NCBI GenBank assembly: GCA_023388175.1
Contig: JAEWGT010000009.1
Span: 62,001 to 126,000 of the forward strand
DNA: 64,000 nt
Source of the DNA: Pseudomonadota bacterium
Lineage (GTDB): Bacteria > Pseudomonadota > Alphaproteobacteria > Rhizobiales > Devosiaceae
Reading direction: 5' to 3'
The position numbers and the translations under genes are program-made. The notes under the pieces were generated by a model. The model ran no database searches and was not told where the DNA came from. It saw nothing but the letters and a program-made list of their open reading frames with translations. Of this stretch, positions 52,426-61,937 are shown one piece after another. Position 1 is the first letter of the stretch; every line of letters starts with the position of its first letter.

Positions 52426-53316
52426 ATGCGCCGCCGCTTCTTGACCGCCCTTGTCCTGTCTTCCGCTGTCGCGGCCACGTTCCCCGCCATGGCGCAGGAG
52501 CGCATCAAGGCCGTCACCTCCTTTACCATCCTGGCCGATATGGCAGCCAATGTGGCCGGCGACGTCGCCGATGTGGTTTCCATCACCAAGCCGGATGCCG
52601 AAATTCATAATTATCAGCCTACCCCCGGCGACCTGCTCGCCGCTCAGGATGCCGATCTGGTCCTGTGGAACGGTCTCAACCTGGAACAATGGTTCGCTCA
52701 GTTTCTGGACAATCTGCCCGACGTGCCGTCCGTGGTGCTCACCGAGGGCATCGAGCCCATCGGCATCGGCGAGGGGCCTTATGAGGGTAAGCCCAATCCC
52801 CACGCCTGGATGTCACCCTCCGACGCGCTGATCTATGTCGATAATATCCGCGCCGCCTTTGCAGCGGTCGACCCCGCCAATGCCGACATCTATGCGGCCA
52901 ATGCGGCAGCCTATTCGGCTGAGATTTCCGCTATCGTCCAGCCGATCCATGAGGCGCTGGCCGGCATTCCCGAGGAGAAGCGCTGGCTCGTGACCTCCGA
53001 AGGCGCCTTTTCCTATCTCGCCCGCGATTTCGGGCTGAAGGAGCTTTACCTCTGGCCGATCAATGCCGATCAGCAGGGCACACCGCGCCAGGTGCGCAAT
53101 GTCATCGATGCCGTGCGCGAGCATGCCATTCCGGTGATTTTTTCGGAATCCACCATTTCCTCCAAGCCCGCCGAGCAGGTGGCCCGCGAAACCGGCATTG
53201 CCTATGGCGGCGTGCTCTATGTGGATTCGCTCTCGGGCGAAGACGGGCCTGTGCCCACCTATCTCGATCTGCTGAGGGTCACCACCAGCACTATTGCATC
53301 AGGATTGATAGAGTGA
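52426..53316 (+). CDS. sitA: Manganese ABC transporter substrate-binding protein
   Basis: This 296-aa periplasmic cluster-A-I/9 binding protein has a signal peptide (MRRRFLTALVLSSAVAAT). Candidate metal ligands are His in EIHNYQPTPGDL, His in NPHAWMSPSDAL, Glu in TSEGAFSYLARDF, and Asp near the C-terminus (YVDSLSGEDG). There is no His-rich loop as in ZnuA, so Mn(II), possibly with Fe(II), is preferred over Zn(II). GGAG precedes ATG 52426. It heads sitABCD. Confidence 0.9.
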   Translation: MRRRFLTALVLSSAVAATFPAMAQERIKAVTSFTILADMAANVAGDVADVVSITKPDAEIHNYQPTPGDLLAAQDADLVLWNGLNLEQWFAQFLDNLPDVPSVVLTEGIEPIGIGEGPYEGKPNPHAWMSPSDALIYVDNIRAAFAAVDPANADIYAANAAAYSAEISAIVQPIHEALAGIPEEKRWLVTSEGAFSYLARDFGLKELYLWPINADQQGTPRQVRNVIDAVREHAIPVIFSESTISSKPAEQVARETGIAYGGVLYVDSLSGEDGPVPTYLDLLRVTTSTIASGLIE

Positions 53317-54185
53317 ACCAGTCTCCATCCGGCATCGAGGTCAGCGACGTCACCGTTGCCTATCGCAATGGGACGATTCCGCTCCGGCACGCCAGCTTCT
53401 TTTCGCCTCGCGGTTCGATAACCGCCCTTGTCGGCGTCAATGGCGCCGGCAAGTCCACTATTTTCAAGGCTATTATGGGCTTTGTGCCGCTGGCGGGCGG
53501 CACGATTTCCATTCTGGGGCAGGACGGAAAGCAGGCGCAACGCCGCAACCTCGTCGCCTATGTGCCGCAATCGGAGGAAGTGGACTGGAATTTCCCGGTG
53601 CTGGTCGAAGACGTGGTCATGATGGGCCGTTATGGCCACATGAACATGTTTCGTATTCCCCGCCCCGTGGATCGGGAAAAGGTCGCGGCGGCACTGGCGC
53701 GGGTCGACATGACCGATTTCGCCAAACGCCAGATCGGTGAACTTTCGGGCGGGCAGAAAAAGCGCGTCTTCCTCGCCCGCGCATTGGCGCAGGAGGGGGA
53801 AGTGATCCTTCTCGACGAGCCCTTTACCGGCGTCGACGTCAAGACCGAGGATGCCATCGTCGGGCTGCTGCGCGCCTTGCGAGACGAGGGCAAGGTGATT
53901 CTGGTTTCCACCCATAATCTGGGCTCGGTACCCGAATTTTGCGACCGCACGGTTCTGGTCAAGGGAACGGTGCTGGCCCATGGCCCGACCGAGGAGGTCT
54001 TCACCCGTGACAAGCTCGAGCAGGCCTTTGGCGGCGTGCTGCGTCATTTCGTGCTGTCGGGGTCCGGTCTGCATGATGACGATGATCCGCGCCATCTCTC
54101 CGTACTGACCGACGACGAGAGGCCGCTCGTGCTTTACGGCGAAAAGGGTCGCGAAACCCACCAGCAATCGAGCAGGGACAAATGA
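53313..54185 (+). CDS. sitB: Manganese ABC transporter ATP-binding protein
   Basis: This 290-aa protein has Walker A LVGVNGAGKSTIFKAI, signature LSGGQKKRVFLARAL and Walker B ILLDEPFTGVDV. The start is GTG, overlapping the sitA stop. A C-terminal extension of about 40 residues is rich in Asp and His (SGLHDDDDPRH) and may bind metal. Confidence 0.92.
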   Translation: MNQSPSGIEVSDVTVAYRNGTIPLRHASFFSPRGSITALVGVNGAGKSTIFKAIMGFVPLAGGTISILGQDGKQAQRRNLVAYVPQSEEVDWNFPVLVEDVVMMGRYGHMNMFRIPRPVDREKVAAALARVDMTDFAKRQIGELSGGQKKRVFLARALAQEGEVILLDEPFTGVDVKTEDAIVGLLRALRDEGKVILVSTHNLGSVPEFCDRTVLVKGTVLAHGPTEEVFTRDKLEQAFGGVLRHFVLSGSGLHDDDDPRHLSVLTDDERPLVLYGEKGRETHQQSSRDK

Positions 54186-55033
54186 TCGACCTCCTGCTCG
54201 AACCCTTTGGCTATAACTACATGGTCAATGCCATCTGGGTGTCGGCGCTGGTCGGGGGCGTCTGCGCCTTCCTCTCGGCCTATCTCATGCTCAAAGGCTG
54301 GTCGCTGATTGGCGATGCCCTGTCCCACTCCATCGTGCCGGGGGTGGCAGGGGCCTATATGCTGGGCCTGCCCTTTTCGCTTGGGGCCTTCCTCTCCGGC
54401 GGACTGGCCGCAGCCGCCATGCTCTTCCTGTCGCAGCGCACCAGACTGCGCGAGGATGCGGTGATCGGGCTGATCTTCACCGGGTTTTTCGGGCTTGGCC
54501 TGTTCATGGTTTCGCTCTCGCCCATCCCGATCAATGTCCAGACGATCGTGCTCGGCAATATCCTGGCCATCACGCCTGAGGATACACTGCAATTGGTGCT
54601 GATTTCCGTGGTCACGCTGGCGGTGATGCTGGTGATCTGGAAGGATCTGATGGTCACGTTTTTCGATGAAAGCCACGCTCGCTCCATCGGACTGCGAACC
54701 ACGGCACTCAAGGTGGTTTTTTTCACTCTGCTCGCTGCAGCAACCGTCGCCGCCATGCAGACGGTGGGTGCCTTTCTGGTCATCGCCATGGTAGTGACGC
54801 CGGGCGCCACCGCCTATCTGCTTGCCGACCGGTTTTCGCGGCTGGTGCTGATCGCCATTGCCCTTGGCGTGCTGACCTCCGCCCTTGGCGCCTATCTCAG
54901 TTATTACCTCGATGGCGCGACCGGCGGGGTCATCGTCGTGCTGCAGACGCTGGTCTTTCTTGCCGCATTCCTCTTCGCCCCCAAGCATGGCTGGCTCGCC
55001 GCCCGCCGCCGCATTGCAAGGGAGACGGCATAA
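54182..55033 (+). CDS. sitC: Manganese ABC transporter permease
   Basis: This 283-aa ABC-3 family permease has about eight helices, with the coupling segment LMLKGWSLIGDALSHSIVPG. It overlaps sitB by four bases (ATGA) and sitD by one. Confidence 0.92.
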   Translation: MIDLLLEPFGYNYMVNAIWVSALVGGVCAFLSAYLMLKGWSLIGDALSHSIVPGVAGAYMLGLPFSLGAFLSGGLAAAAMLFLSQRTRLREDAVIGLIFTGFFGLGLFMVSLSPIPINVQTIVLGNILAITPEDTLQLVLISVVTLAVMLVIWKDLMVTFFDESHARSIGLRTTALKVVFFTLLAAATVAAMQTVGAFLVIAMVVTPGATAYLLADRFSRLVLIAIALGVLTSALGAYLSYYLDGATGGVIVVLQTLVFLAAFLFAPKHGWLAARRRIARETA

Positions 55034-55863
55034 TGTCCTGGTACGAAATGGCCCTCTGGCCCTTCCAGCTACCCTTCATGGTGCAGGCCATGTGGATCGC
55101 GGTGCTGGTTGCTGTGCCCACCGCCTTGCTCTCGTGCTTTCTTGTGCTCAAGGGCTGGTCGCTGATGGGTGACGCCATCTCCCATGCCGTGCTGCCCGGC
55201 GTGGTGCTGGCCTATATTGTCGGCTTGCCGCTCGGCATCGGCGCCTTCATCGCCGGCATGCTCTGTGCGGTTTCGGTCGGGTTTCTCAAGGAAAACAGCC
55301 GCATCAAGGAAGACACGATCATGGGCGTGGTCTTTGCGGGCCTGTTTGGCCTCGGCATCGTGCTCTACACCGCGATCAATACCGATGTGCATCTGGACCA
55401 TATATTGTTCGGCAATATGCTGGGCACGGGCACGGATGATCTGGTGACCTCGGCGGTCATCGCCGTTGCCGTGCTTGGTGTCATTGCCGCCAAATGGCGC
55501 GATCTCATGCTGTTCATCTTCGATCCGCAACAGGCCGGGGCCATGGGGCTGCCGGTCCGGCTGCTGCATTACGGTCTGCTGACCCTGATCTCGCTGACCA
55601 TTGTCGGCGCATTGCAGGCCGTCGGCATCGTGCTCGTCATCGCCCTGCTGATCGCACCGGGCGCAATTGCCTTCCTGCTGACACGCCGCTTTTCCGTGAT
55701 GCTGCTGCTGGCCACGGCCATCTCGGTAGGGTGCAGCCTTGCCGGCGTCTATCTCAGCTTCTTCCTCGACAGCGCGCCGGCGCCCACTATTGTGCTGCTG
55801 ATGAGTGCGGGTTTTGTGATCGCGTTTATCGTGACGCAACGCCGGAGTGTCGCGGCGGTTTAG
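55033..55863 (+). CDS. sitD: Manganese ABC transporter permease
   Basis: This 276-aa paralogue of SitC has LVLKGWSLMGDAISHAVLPG in the same position. The two permeases presumably form a heterodimer. It is the last gene of the operon; an extragenic palindrome follows. Confidence 0.92.
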   Translation: MSWYEMALWPFQLPFMVQAMWIAVLVAVPTALLSCFLVLKGWSLMGDAISHAVLPGVVLAYIVGLPLGIGAFIAGMLCAVSVGFLKENSRIKEDTIMGVVFAGLFGLGIVLYTAINTDVHLDHILFGNMLGTGTDDLVTSAVIAVAVLGVIAAKWRDLMLFIFDPQQAGAMGLPVRLLHYGLLTLISLTIVGALQAVGIVLVIALLIAPGAIAFLLTRRFSVMLLLATAISVGCSLAGVYLSFFLDSAPAPTIVLLMSAGFVIAFIVTQRRSVAAV

Positions 55864-55884
55864 CGGGACATGACCACAACCGTC

Positions 55885-55950
55885 ATCACCCGGCCCACGG
55901 GTCGCTTCGCGCCCGCGGACAAGCCGGGCAATGACGATCGAAACGGGGTA
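55885..55950. repeat. Extragenic palindrome after sitD
   Basis: This GC-rich element includes GGACAAGCCGGGCAATGAC, matching the element in the tctC-tctB spacer. It separates two convergent operons and may act as a terminator. Confidence 0.65.
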
Positions 55951-55955
55951 ACGCG

Positions 55956-56918
55956 TTACTTGGCCATCGGCACGAAGTCTCGGCCCGAAATGTGCGAGAG
56001 GACCGTATAGGCGAGCACGCCCAGCCCGTAATAGGACGCCGCCGAGGCCTCTTCGCGTGGCATGATGATCATCTGGTTTTCCCGGCAGGCATGCAGGAAC
56101 TCGCAGAAGCCGGGCATGACCTCTTCAAGATAATTCACGGCATCCGCAGGGGTCTCCAGCGTATCTGTGCGATAGGTGACGAAGACGAAATCCGCATCCA
56201 TTTCAGGCAGGGCTTCCCCGCTGAGCCGTTCAAACTCGCCCTGCGGAATGGCGTCGACCCGCTTGGGGAACGCAAAGCCGGCATCGCGCAGCACCCTGCC
56301 CAGCGCGCCATAGGTGTGCCAGACGGCCAGCTCGCCGTTGACGCCCTGGATGACATTGACCGAGATCGAGCCGGTGTCGATGAGCCGCCTGATCTGTTCG
56401 ATCTGGCCGTCATAGCGGGTCTTGAGGATGTCGAGGCGATCCTGCGTGCCGGTAAGGTCCGCCAATACATCGTGCATCTCGAATTCGTGCCGCACTGCGG
56501 TGTCGAGGACGATGGTGGGTGCAATGGTGGCCAATTGGTCCACCGGCGCGGTCTGCCAGGGTGTTGTCAGGATCAGGTCCGGTTCCAGCGCCGCCACCGC
56601 CTCGACATCAGCAGGCAGATTGCCGACGAATTCGATCGTGGAATTGGTGAAGTCGACGCCGGTGAGCACGGCGCTGGAGCGGATGAAGGGTTCACCCTCG
56701 GCGGTGGTGCGGCCATGGCTGCCGACCGGCGTTACGCCAAGTTCAAGCAGGGGCAGGGTGAGCGACACATCATGCAAAGAAACGATACGCAGGGGATGGG
56801 TGGGAATTTCCACCGCGCGTCCGGCATCGTCGGTAAAGGTGCGGGTGTCCTGCGCCAGGGCAGGCAGGCTGAGGGTTGCGACGAACAGCGCCGCCGCCAG
56901 TGACTTGAGAATGGGCAT
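55956..56918 (-). CDS. Iron-siderophore ABC substrate-binding protein (type 1, copy A)
   Basis: This 320-aa FecB/FepB-like protein has a signal peptide (MPILKSLAAALFVATLSLPA). The mature start is DTRTFTDDAGRAVEIP, with EPDLILTTPW in the first lobe. A C-terminal motif C-x5-AC-R-x-NQ (FCEFLHACRENQ) is shared with the protein at 57864, so the two are paralogues. It is the last gene of the leftward siderophore locus. Confidence 0.88.
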   Translation of the reverse strand: MPILKSLAAALFVATLSLPALAQDTRTFTDDAGRAVEIPTHPLRIVSLHDVSLTLPLLELGVTPVGSHGRTTAEGEPFIRSSAVLTGVDFTNSTIEFVGNLPADVEAVAALEPDLILTTPWQTAPVDQLATIAPTIVLDTAVRHEFEMHDVLADLTGTQDRLDILKTRYDGQIEQIRRLIDTGSISVNVIQGVNGELAVWHTYGALGRVLRDAGFAFPKRVDAIPQGEFERLSGEALPEMDADFVFVTYRTDTLETPADAVNYLEEVMPGFCEFLHACRENQMIIMPREEASAASYYGLGVLAYTVLSHISGRDFVPMAK

Positions 56919-56934
56919 TTTGCCTCCGTTTGGG

Positions 56935-57864
56935 TCAGGTGGGGCCTGAAAGGGGGGTGGGGGCCGGTTCTGCGGTGATGGTGTCGAGGCACCAGCGCAA
57001 GGTCATGTCGCCGCCTCCTTCGGCCACGACGCCGCAATTGCCCTGCACGAAGAAATTGCGGGCCTGCAGGCGGATGGCCAGATGCGTGCCGGGAAGGTCG
57101 GCCTCGAGCATCATTTCCGTACCGTCGGCGGGCGCCTTGGGGATCGCGCCATGCAGCGCCACTTCACCGGCATGCTGGCCATGCGCCGCTGCCCAGTTGA
57201 GCGCAGCCAGCTCGGCAACCTGCATGGGTTCGGGCTGGTCGGTGCGCCCTTTATAGGTGGGCAGGTAGATCGCACCGCGCTCCAGCGCCGCAAGAAAGGC
57301 CGGTGCATGCTCTGCGGTCATGCGCCCATAACGCTGGCGCTGCGGCATGACCACCAGCGAGGCGGCAAAACGGCACCCGCCAATATGGGTGGCCTGCACC
57401 ACGTTGAAACGGGCCGGGTCGGCAAACCTGACCAGAGCCTTGTAAGTTGAAAAGCCGTGGCGGGCACAGCAGGCGTCGCGCCGGCTGTCGGTGCAGCAGA
57501 CAATCGTCGTTCGATTGTCCTGCGTCCCGGAGAACACTCGCCCTTCGATATAGCCGCGAATGGCCGCGACCAGGTCTGCTTCGTCCTCGAAATCAGCAAA
57601 GATGTTTTCCGGCAGGGCATGCAGGGTTGGCAGGCTGTTTTCGGCCTCGACCTTGTCCACCAGCGCCACATGAAGACCCGCATGGGCGGCTTCGTGCACT
57701 GCTGCGCTGAGCGCGGCCGACATGTCGACCGATTCCCAGCGCGGCACCCGCCATTTGCCGCGCGGCCAGGCGAGCATCAGTGCGCGGACAGGCGCGTCGC
57801 CCGTGCCGGCCAGCGGCTCGCCCCGCTCATGGCAGAGATCGGTGCAGAAAACGTGCTTTGCCAT
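56935..57864 (-). CDS. Sucrase/ferredoxin-like (Apd1-type) redox protein
   Basis: This 309-aa protein has a thioredoxin-like [2Fe-2S] fold. Its cysteines are in CTDSRRDACCARHGF. The family H-x3-H or H-x3-D site reads THIGGCRFAASLVV, so the second position is Cys here. Members are found in iron and siderophore uptake clusters and may reduce ferric complexes. Start 57864 overlaps the stop of the upstream binding-protein gene by one base. The longer frame is rejected. Confidence 0.8.
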   Translation of the reverse strand: MAKHVFCTDLCHERGEPLAGTGDAPVRALMLAWPRGKWRVPRWESVDMSAALSAAVHEAAHAGLHVALVDKVEAENSLPTLHALPENIFADFEDEADLVAAIRGYIEGRVFSGTQDNRTTIVCCTDSRRDACCARHGFSTYKALVRFADPARFNVVQATHIGGCRFAASLVVMPQRQRYGRMTAEHAPAFLAALERGAIYLPTYKGRTDQPEPMQVAELAALNWAAAHGQHAGEVALHGAIPKAPADGTEMMLEADLPGTHLAIRLQARNFFVQGNCGVVAEGGGDMTLRWCLDTITAEPAPTPLSGPT

Positions 57865-58847
57865 TACTCGGCTTCGACAAACGGCGTGAAGGGCCGGGCG
57901 GCGATATTGCTTTCGATCAGTTCCAGCGCCAGATCGAGCCCGGCCATGGTCGGCCCGAAGGTCGGGCCCGGCAGCAGCAGGAACTGATTGTTCCGGCAGG
58001 CCGTCAGCGCCTGGCACCAGCCAGGGGCAAAGGTTTCATAGGCGGCGCGGATGCTGGCGGGCGTAGCGTCTGGCTGCTGGCGATAGAAGCCGAAAATGAA
58101 ATCGGCATCGAGATCCTGGATCAGTTCGGCGCTGAAATTGGTTTCGTTGGCCGGCAGGGCGGCGACGGCTGCCGTTTCCTTGAAGCCCAGATCGCGCACC
58201 ACCTGCGCCACGGCGCCCAGATTGCCGCCATGCTTATAGACCCACATTTCGGCCCCGGCAGGGAAGACGAAGGTCATGGTGACGGAGATATCCTGGGGGT
58301 GTTCCAGCCATTCGCGGGTGCGGGCGACATTGGCCTCGTAGCGCTGCAGCCGGGCCTCGAAATTGCCGGTCTTGCCGGTTATGTCGGCAAAGGTGCGCAT
58401 GGTCCCGATAATGCCAAGCTCGTTATTGTTGATGAGCAGCGTGGGCGCCACGCTCTGCAATTGCTCGGCCACGGCGCTATCAGTATAGGGCCCGCCGATG
58501 ATGAGGTCCGGCTGCAAGGCGGCGATGGCCTCGACATCAAGCCCGTTGAAGCCTCCAATATAGGCGATGTCGGTATTGGCGTAATCGATACCCAGCGTAT
58601 CCATGCCGCCGCGCAGGAAATGATTGCCCTCTGCATCGGTGCGCCCGGCACTGCCCACCACGGGCGCGCCCAGTTCATAGAGCGGCAAGGCCACGATCTG
58701 GTCGTTGAGCGCCACGATGCGCTGCGGCGCCACCGGAATGTCGAATGTGCCATTGGCGGCGGTGAAGGAGCGTGTGTCCTGCGCCAGGGCGGGATTGGCC
58801 AGGGCCATGGCGAGGGCGAAAAGAGTGAGCGTTTTACGCATGATCAT
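57864..58847 (-). CDS. Iron-siderophore ABC substrate-binding protein (type 1, copy B)
   Basis: This 327-aa protein has a signal peptide ending in NPALAQ and the start DTRSFTAANGTFDIPVAPQR. The first lobe carries QPDLIIGGPY. The C-terminal motif WCQALTACRNNQ matches the copy at 55956. It is coupled to the redox gene downstream. Confidence 0.88.
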   Translation of the reverse strand: MIMRKTLTLFALAMALANPALAQDTRSFTAANGTFDIPVAPQRIVALNDQIVALPLYELGAPVVGSAGRTDAEGNHFLRGGMDTLGIDYANTDIAYIGGFNGLDVEAIAALQPDLIIGGPYTDSAVAEQLQSVAPTLLINNNELGIIGTMRTFADITGKTGNFEARLQRYEANVARTREWLEHPQDISVTMTFVFPAGAEMWVYKHGGNLGAVAQVVRDLGFKETAAVAALPANETNFSAELIQDLDADFIFGFYRQQPDATPASIRAAYETFAPGWCQALTACRNNQFLLLPGPTFGPTMAGLDLALELIESNIAARPFTPFVEAE

Positions 58848-58864
58848 GAGCTCCAGTGAGAATT

Positions 58865-59833
58865 TCAGTGCAGGTCGCCGGTGACGGTGGTCGCCGGATC
58901 GCCATCGGCGGCGGCTTCGAGCAGAGGCACGAGGAAATCGACGGCGACCGGGATCGACAGCAGTTCCTGCCGCGCAATGGCCGATAGATGCTCGTCGGTC
59001 AGGAACACTTCGCCGCCATTGGCATAGGCGTCGAGGAATGGACGCGCCGGGTAGTCGAGCGCTGCCTGCAATCCAGACGAGCCGCCATACCAGACCAGGA
59101 CATCGGCATTGATCGGCTCGATGATCTCGGGAGACAGCAGGTGATAGAAGGCGTCTCCAGCAATCTCGTCCAGAGCGGCCGGCGTCACGAAACCCAGTTC
59201 GGCCATGAACTTGGCGCGGATATCGATCCTGTTATAGGCGCTGAATTTTCCGTCGGAGATACGGCCGACCACGGCGGTTTTGCCTTCCCATTCGGGGTGG
59301 TTGGCCCGCACTTCGGCAAAGCGGTCGTGAATGGCGTCGATCTGGCTCTGTGCTTCGTCTTCGAGGCCCAGCGCCCGGGCGGCGATCAGCGCGCGCTGGT
59401 CCCAGGGCAGCTCATAGTCGCCTATGCCGTCCGGAATGGCCACGACCGGAGCAATGAGGCTGAGCTTGGCATACATGTCCTCGTCTATGCCCGATGCCAC
59501 TGCGATGATCACGTCGGGATGGGTGGTGGCGACCAGTTCGGGGTCGATGTCGCCGGCAAACACCACGGGCTCGGTGGTGAGCAGGTGACGGCCCCAGGGC
59601 GGTGTCGTGTAAGGAAAATTGTCGCGGAATTCGCGCACGATGAGCGGGCTGACGCCCAGCGCCAGGAGATTGCCGATGCCGCCATGATCGACGCTGGCCA
59701 CCCGCTCCGGCTTGGCCGGAATGACCGTGGTGCCGAACTTGTGCTCAATGGTGACCGGGAAGTCCTGCGCCAGCGCTGGTAGTGCCGGAGCCAGCCCGGT
59801 GGCAGCAAGCAGGACGGAAAACAGGTGGCGCAT
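58865..59833 (-). CDS. Iron-siderophore ABC substrate-binding protein (type 2)
   Basis: This 322-aa protein has a signal peptide (MRHLFSVLLAATGLAPALPA), TVIPAKPERVASVDHGG, HPDVIIAVASG and a middle helix of the FepB/FhuD type. It lacks the paired cysteines of the type 1 copies. ATG 59833 is used; the 690-aa frame continuing upstream is a shadow of the permease gene. Confidence 0.88.
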   Translation of the reverse strand: MRHLFSVLLAATGLAPALPALAQDFPVTIEHKFGTTVIPAKPERVASVDHGGIGNLLALGVSPLIVREFRDNFPYTTPPWGRHLLTTEPVVFAGDIDPELVATTHPDVIIAVASGIDEDMYAKLSLIAPVVAIPDGIGDYELPWDQRALIAARALGLEDEAQSQIDAIHDRFAEVRANHPEWEGKTAVVGRISDGKFSAYNRIDIRAKFMAELGFVTPAALDEIAGDAFYHLLSPEIIEPINADVLVWYGGSSGLQAALDYPARPFLDAYANGGEVFLTDEHLSAIARQELLSIPVAVDFLVPLLEAAADGDPATTVTGDLH

Positions 59834-59847
59834 GATGGTCTCCACAG

Positions 59848-60915
59848 TCAATGGGCGGAAGAGGGACGGCTGCGGATCAGCAGCACAACGAAGACGGGAA
59901 CGCCGATCAGCGCGGTGATCAGACCTGCGGGAATCTGGATCGGCGCGAAGATGGCGCGGCCGGCAAGGTCGGCCCCGAGCACCAGCAGGGCGCCCAGCGC
60001 GGCAGTCAGCAGCAGGTGCAGGCCCATGCCCGAAGGCGCGATTCGTCGCGCAGCATGGGGCGCGAGCAGGCCGACAAAACCCAAAGGCCCGACCACCGAG
60101 GTCGCAATGGCGGCGAAACCGACAGCAATGACCAACTGCATATTGCGGACCAGCGCCACCTTTGCGCCCAACCCGGTGGCGGCCGCATCGCCAAAGCGCA
60201 GCGCGCTCATGGTGCGGCTGATGCCGAACAGCGCCGGCAGGAGCACGGCGCACCAGAGCGCCAGTGTCCATACATCGTTCCAGCTCGCCGCATTGATCGA
60301 ACCGGCAAGCCAGGCCAGGGCGGCCATGGCCCGGTCGAGCTGGCCGTAGGTGAGCAGGGCCGAGGTGATCGACGAGATAAAGGCGGACAGCCCGATGCCC
60401 ATGAGGATGAAGCGGATCGCGCTGCTGCCCTGTCTGGTATGAGAAAGGCTTTTGATGGCAATGGCGACAAGGATTGAGCCTGCAAACGCCACCCACGGCC
60501 GCAATGTGCCGGTCTGCTCGGGAAAGACCACGGTGATCAGTACGACCGCAAGCGCTGCGCCCTGGCTGACCCCGACCAGCGACGGATCGGCGAGGCTGTT
60601 GCGTGTGGCGTTCTGCAGCACTGCCCCCGACAATGCCATCATTGCCCCGACCATTGCCGCAACCAGGGTGCGCGGAAACCGGAATTCCCAGACCACATTG
60701 TCGATGGCCCGGGAAATGGAAATGCCGCGCAATGTCTCCCACACTTCTCCCACGGCCACGCCATAAGAGCCGGTGGCAAGGCTGATGGCGCCCAGAAGCA
60801 GGAGCGCAAGGCCCATGACAGCCAGTGCCAGGCAGGCCCGCAAGGGCAGGTGCAGGGCCAGCGTCTCGCCGCGGCTGCGCAGAACCAGATAGCGGGGGGT
60901 GTTGGTTGTGTGCAT
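59848..60915 (-). CDS. Iron-siderophore ABC permease (FecCD family)
   Basis: This 355-aa protein has about ten helices. Family blocks are RFPRTLVAAMVGAMMALSGA, NSLADPSLVGVSQGAAL and GPLGFVGLLAPHAAR. It overlaps the other permease by ATGA at 60915. Confidence 0.92.
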   Translation of the reverse strand: MHTTNTPRYLVLRSRGETLALHLPLRACLALAVMGLALLLLGAISLATGSYGVAVGEVWETLRGISISRAIDNVVWEFRFPRTLVAAMVGAMMALSGAVLQNATRNSLADPSLVGVSQGAALAVVLITVVFPEQTGTLRPWVAFAGSILVAIAIKSLSHTRQGSSAIRFILMGIGLSAFISSITSALLTYGQLDRAMAALAWLAGSINAASWNDVWTLALWCAVLLPALFGISRTMSALRFGDAAATGLGAKVALVRNMQLVIAVGFAAIATSVVGPLGFVGLLAPHAARRIAPSGMGLHLLLTAALGALLVLGADLAGRAIFAPIQIPAGLITALIGVPVFVVLLIRSRPSSAH

Positions 60916-61937
60916 CAGCGTGTTCTCTGGCGCACAAGGTGGATGAAGAGCGGGGCGCCGATCATGGCGGTGATGATGCCGGTGGAAATCTCGCGTGGTG
61001 GCATGGCGATACGCGCGATGATGTCGACGCCGATCAGATAGACGGCCCCGGTCAGTGCCGCATAGGGCACGATCCAGCGGTAGTCGGAGCCCACATAGAG
61101 GCGCACGACATGAGGGATGACGAGACCGATAAAGCCGAGCGGGCCGGCCAGCGCCACAGAGCAGGCCGTCAGCACGACGACGACGGCCAGCAATTGCGCC
61201 TTGAGCAGGCCCGTCCTGACGCCCAGCGCCTGCGCGACCTCATCGCCCATGGCGAGCACCGTTACCCGCGATGCAAGAACCAGACCTGCGACAAGCGCGA
61301 GTGCCATCCACGGCCCTACATAGAAAAGCAGGCTGATGTCACGCCCCGCCAGGCCGCCGGTCAGCCAGACGCGCAAGTTGTCGAATGTGTCTTCGCTGAG
61401 GAGATGGGTGACCGAAATAATGGCGCCGAGAAAGGCGCTGACAGCGGCTCCCGCTAGGGTCAGGCTCAGCGGTGTCGCGCCGCCGGGAACCAGACGGGCG
61501 ATCACATAGACGATCAGCGCAGCGCCCAGTGCACCGGCCACGGCGATCCAGGGTATGAAAGCCATGGTCGAGAGGCCCAGGGTCGCAGTCACGATCACCA
61601 CCGCAAAGGCAGCGCCGGACGTGAGGCCCAGCAGCGCCGGATCGGCCAGCGGGTTGCGCGTGACACCCTGCATAAGCGCTCCGGCCAGAGCCAGGCTCGC
61701 GCCAACCACTAGTCCGATCACCGCGCGTGGCAGGCGCAGATTGCGGACAATGACATGATCGAACACCGTGTCGTCGAAACTGAACAGCGCCTCGATCACG
61801 GTGCCGATGGGCAATTGCTTTGCCCCCACCGCGATATGCAGCAGGAATGCGCCGGCCAGCGCCGCAAGCAGCACCGGCACGCCCGACCAGGCGCGCATGC
61901 CATGCTTGACAGCCACAGGCGCACTCATCTGGTTCAT
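60915..61937 (-). CDS. Iron-siderophore ABC permease (FecCD family)
   Basis: This 340-aa paralogous permease has RLPRAVIGLVVGASLALAGA, NPLADPALLGLTSGAAFA and GPLGFIGLVIPHVVRL. It pairs with the product of the next gene. ATG 61937 gives an ATGA overlap with the ATPase stop. Confidence 0.92.
   Translation of the reverse strand: MNQMSAPVAVKHGMRAWSGVPVLLAALAGAFLLHIAVGAKQLPIGTVIEALFSFDDTVFDHVIVRNLRLPRAVIGLVVGASLALAGALMQGVTRNPLADPALLGLTSGAAFAVVIVTATLGLSTMAFIPWIAVAGALGAALIVYVIARLVPGGATPLSLTLAGAAVSAFLGAIISVTHLLSEDTFDNLRVWLTGGLAGRDISLLFYVGPWMALALVAGLVLASRVTVLAMGDEVAQALGVRTGLLKAQLLAVVVVLTACSVALAGPLGFIGLVIPHVVRLYVGSDYRWIVPYAALTGAVYLIGVDIIARIAMPPREISTGIITAMIGAPLFIHLVRQRTR

Noticed and set aside
52426..55863. 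Operon as a zinc importer (znuABC)
   Set aside because: There is no His-rich loop in the binding protein, there are two permeases, and the operator resembles a Mur site and not a Zur site.
58865..60937. 690-codon fusion of a binding protein with an N-terminal extension
   Set aside because: The extension is an out-of-frame reading of the permease gene. A signal peptide at 59833 marks the true start.
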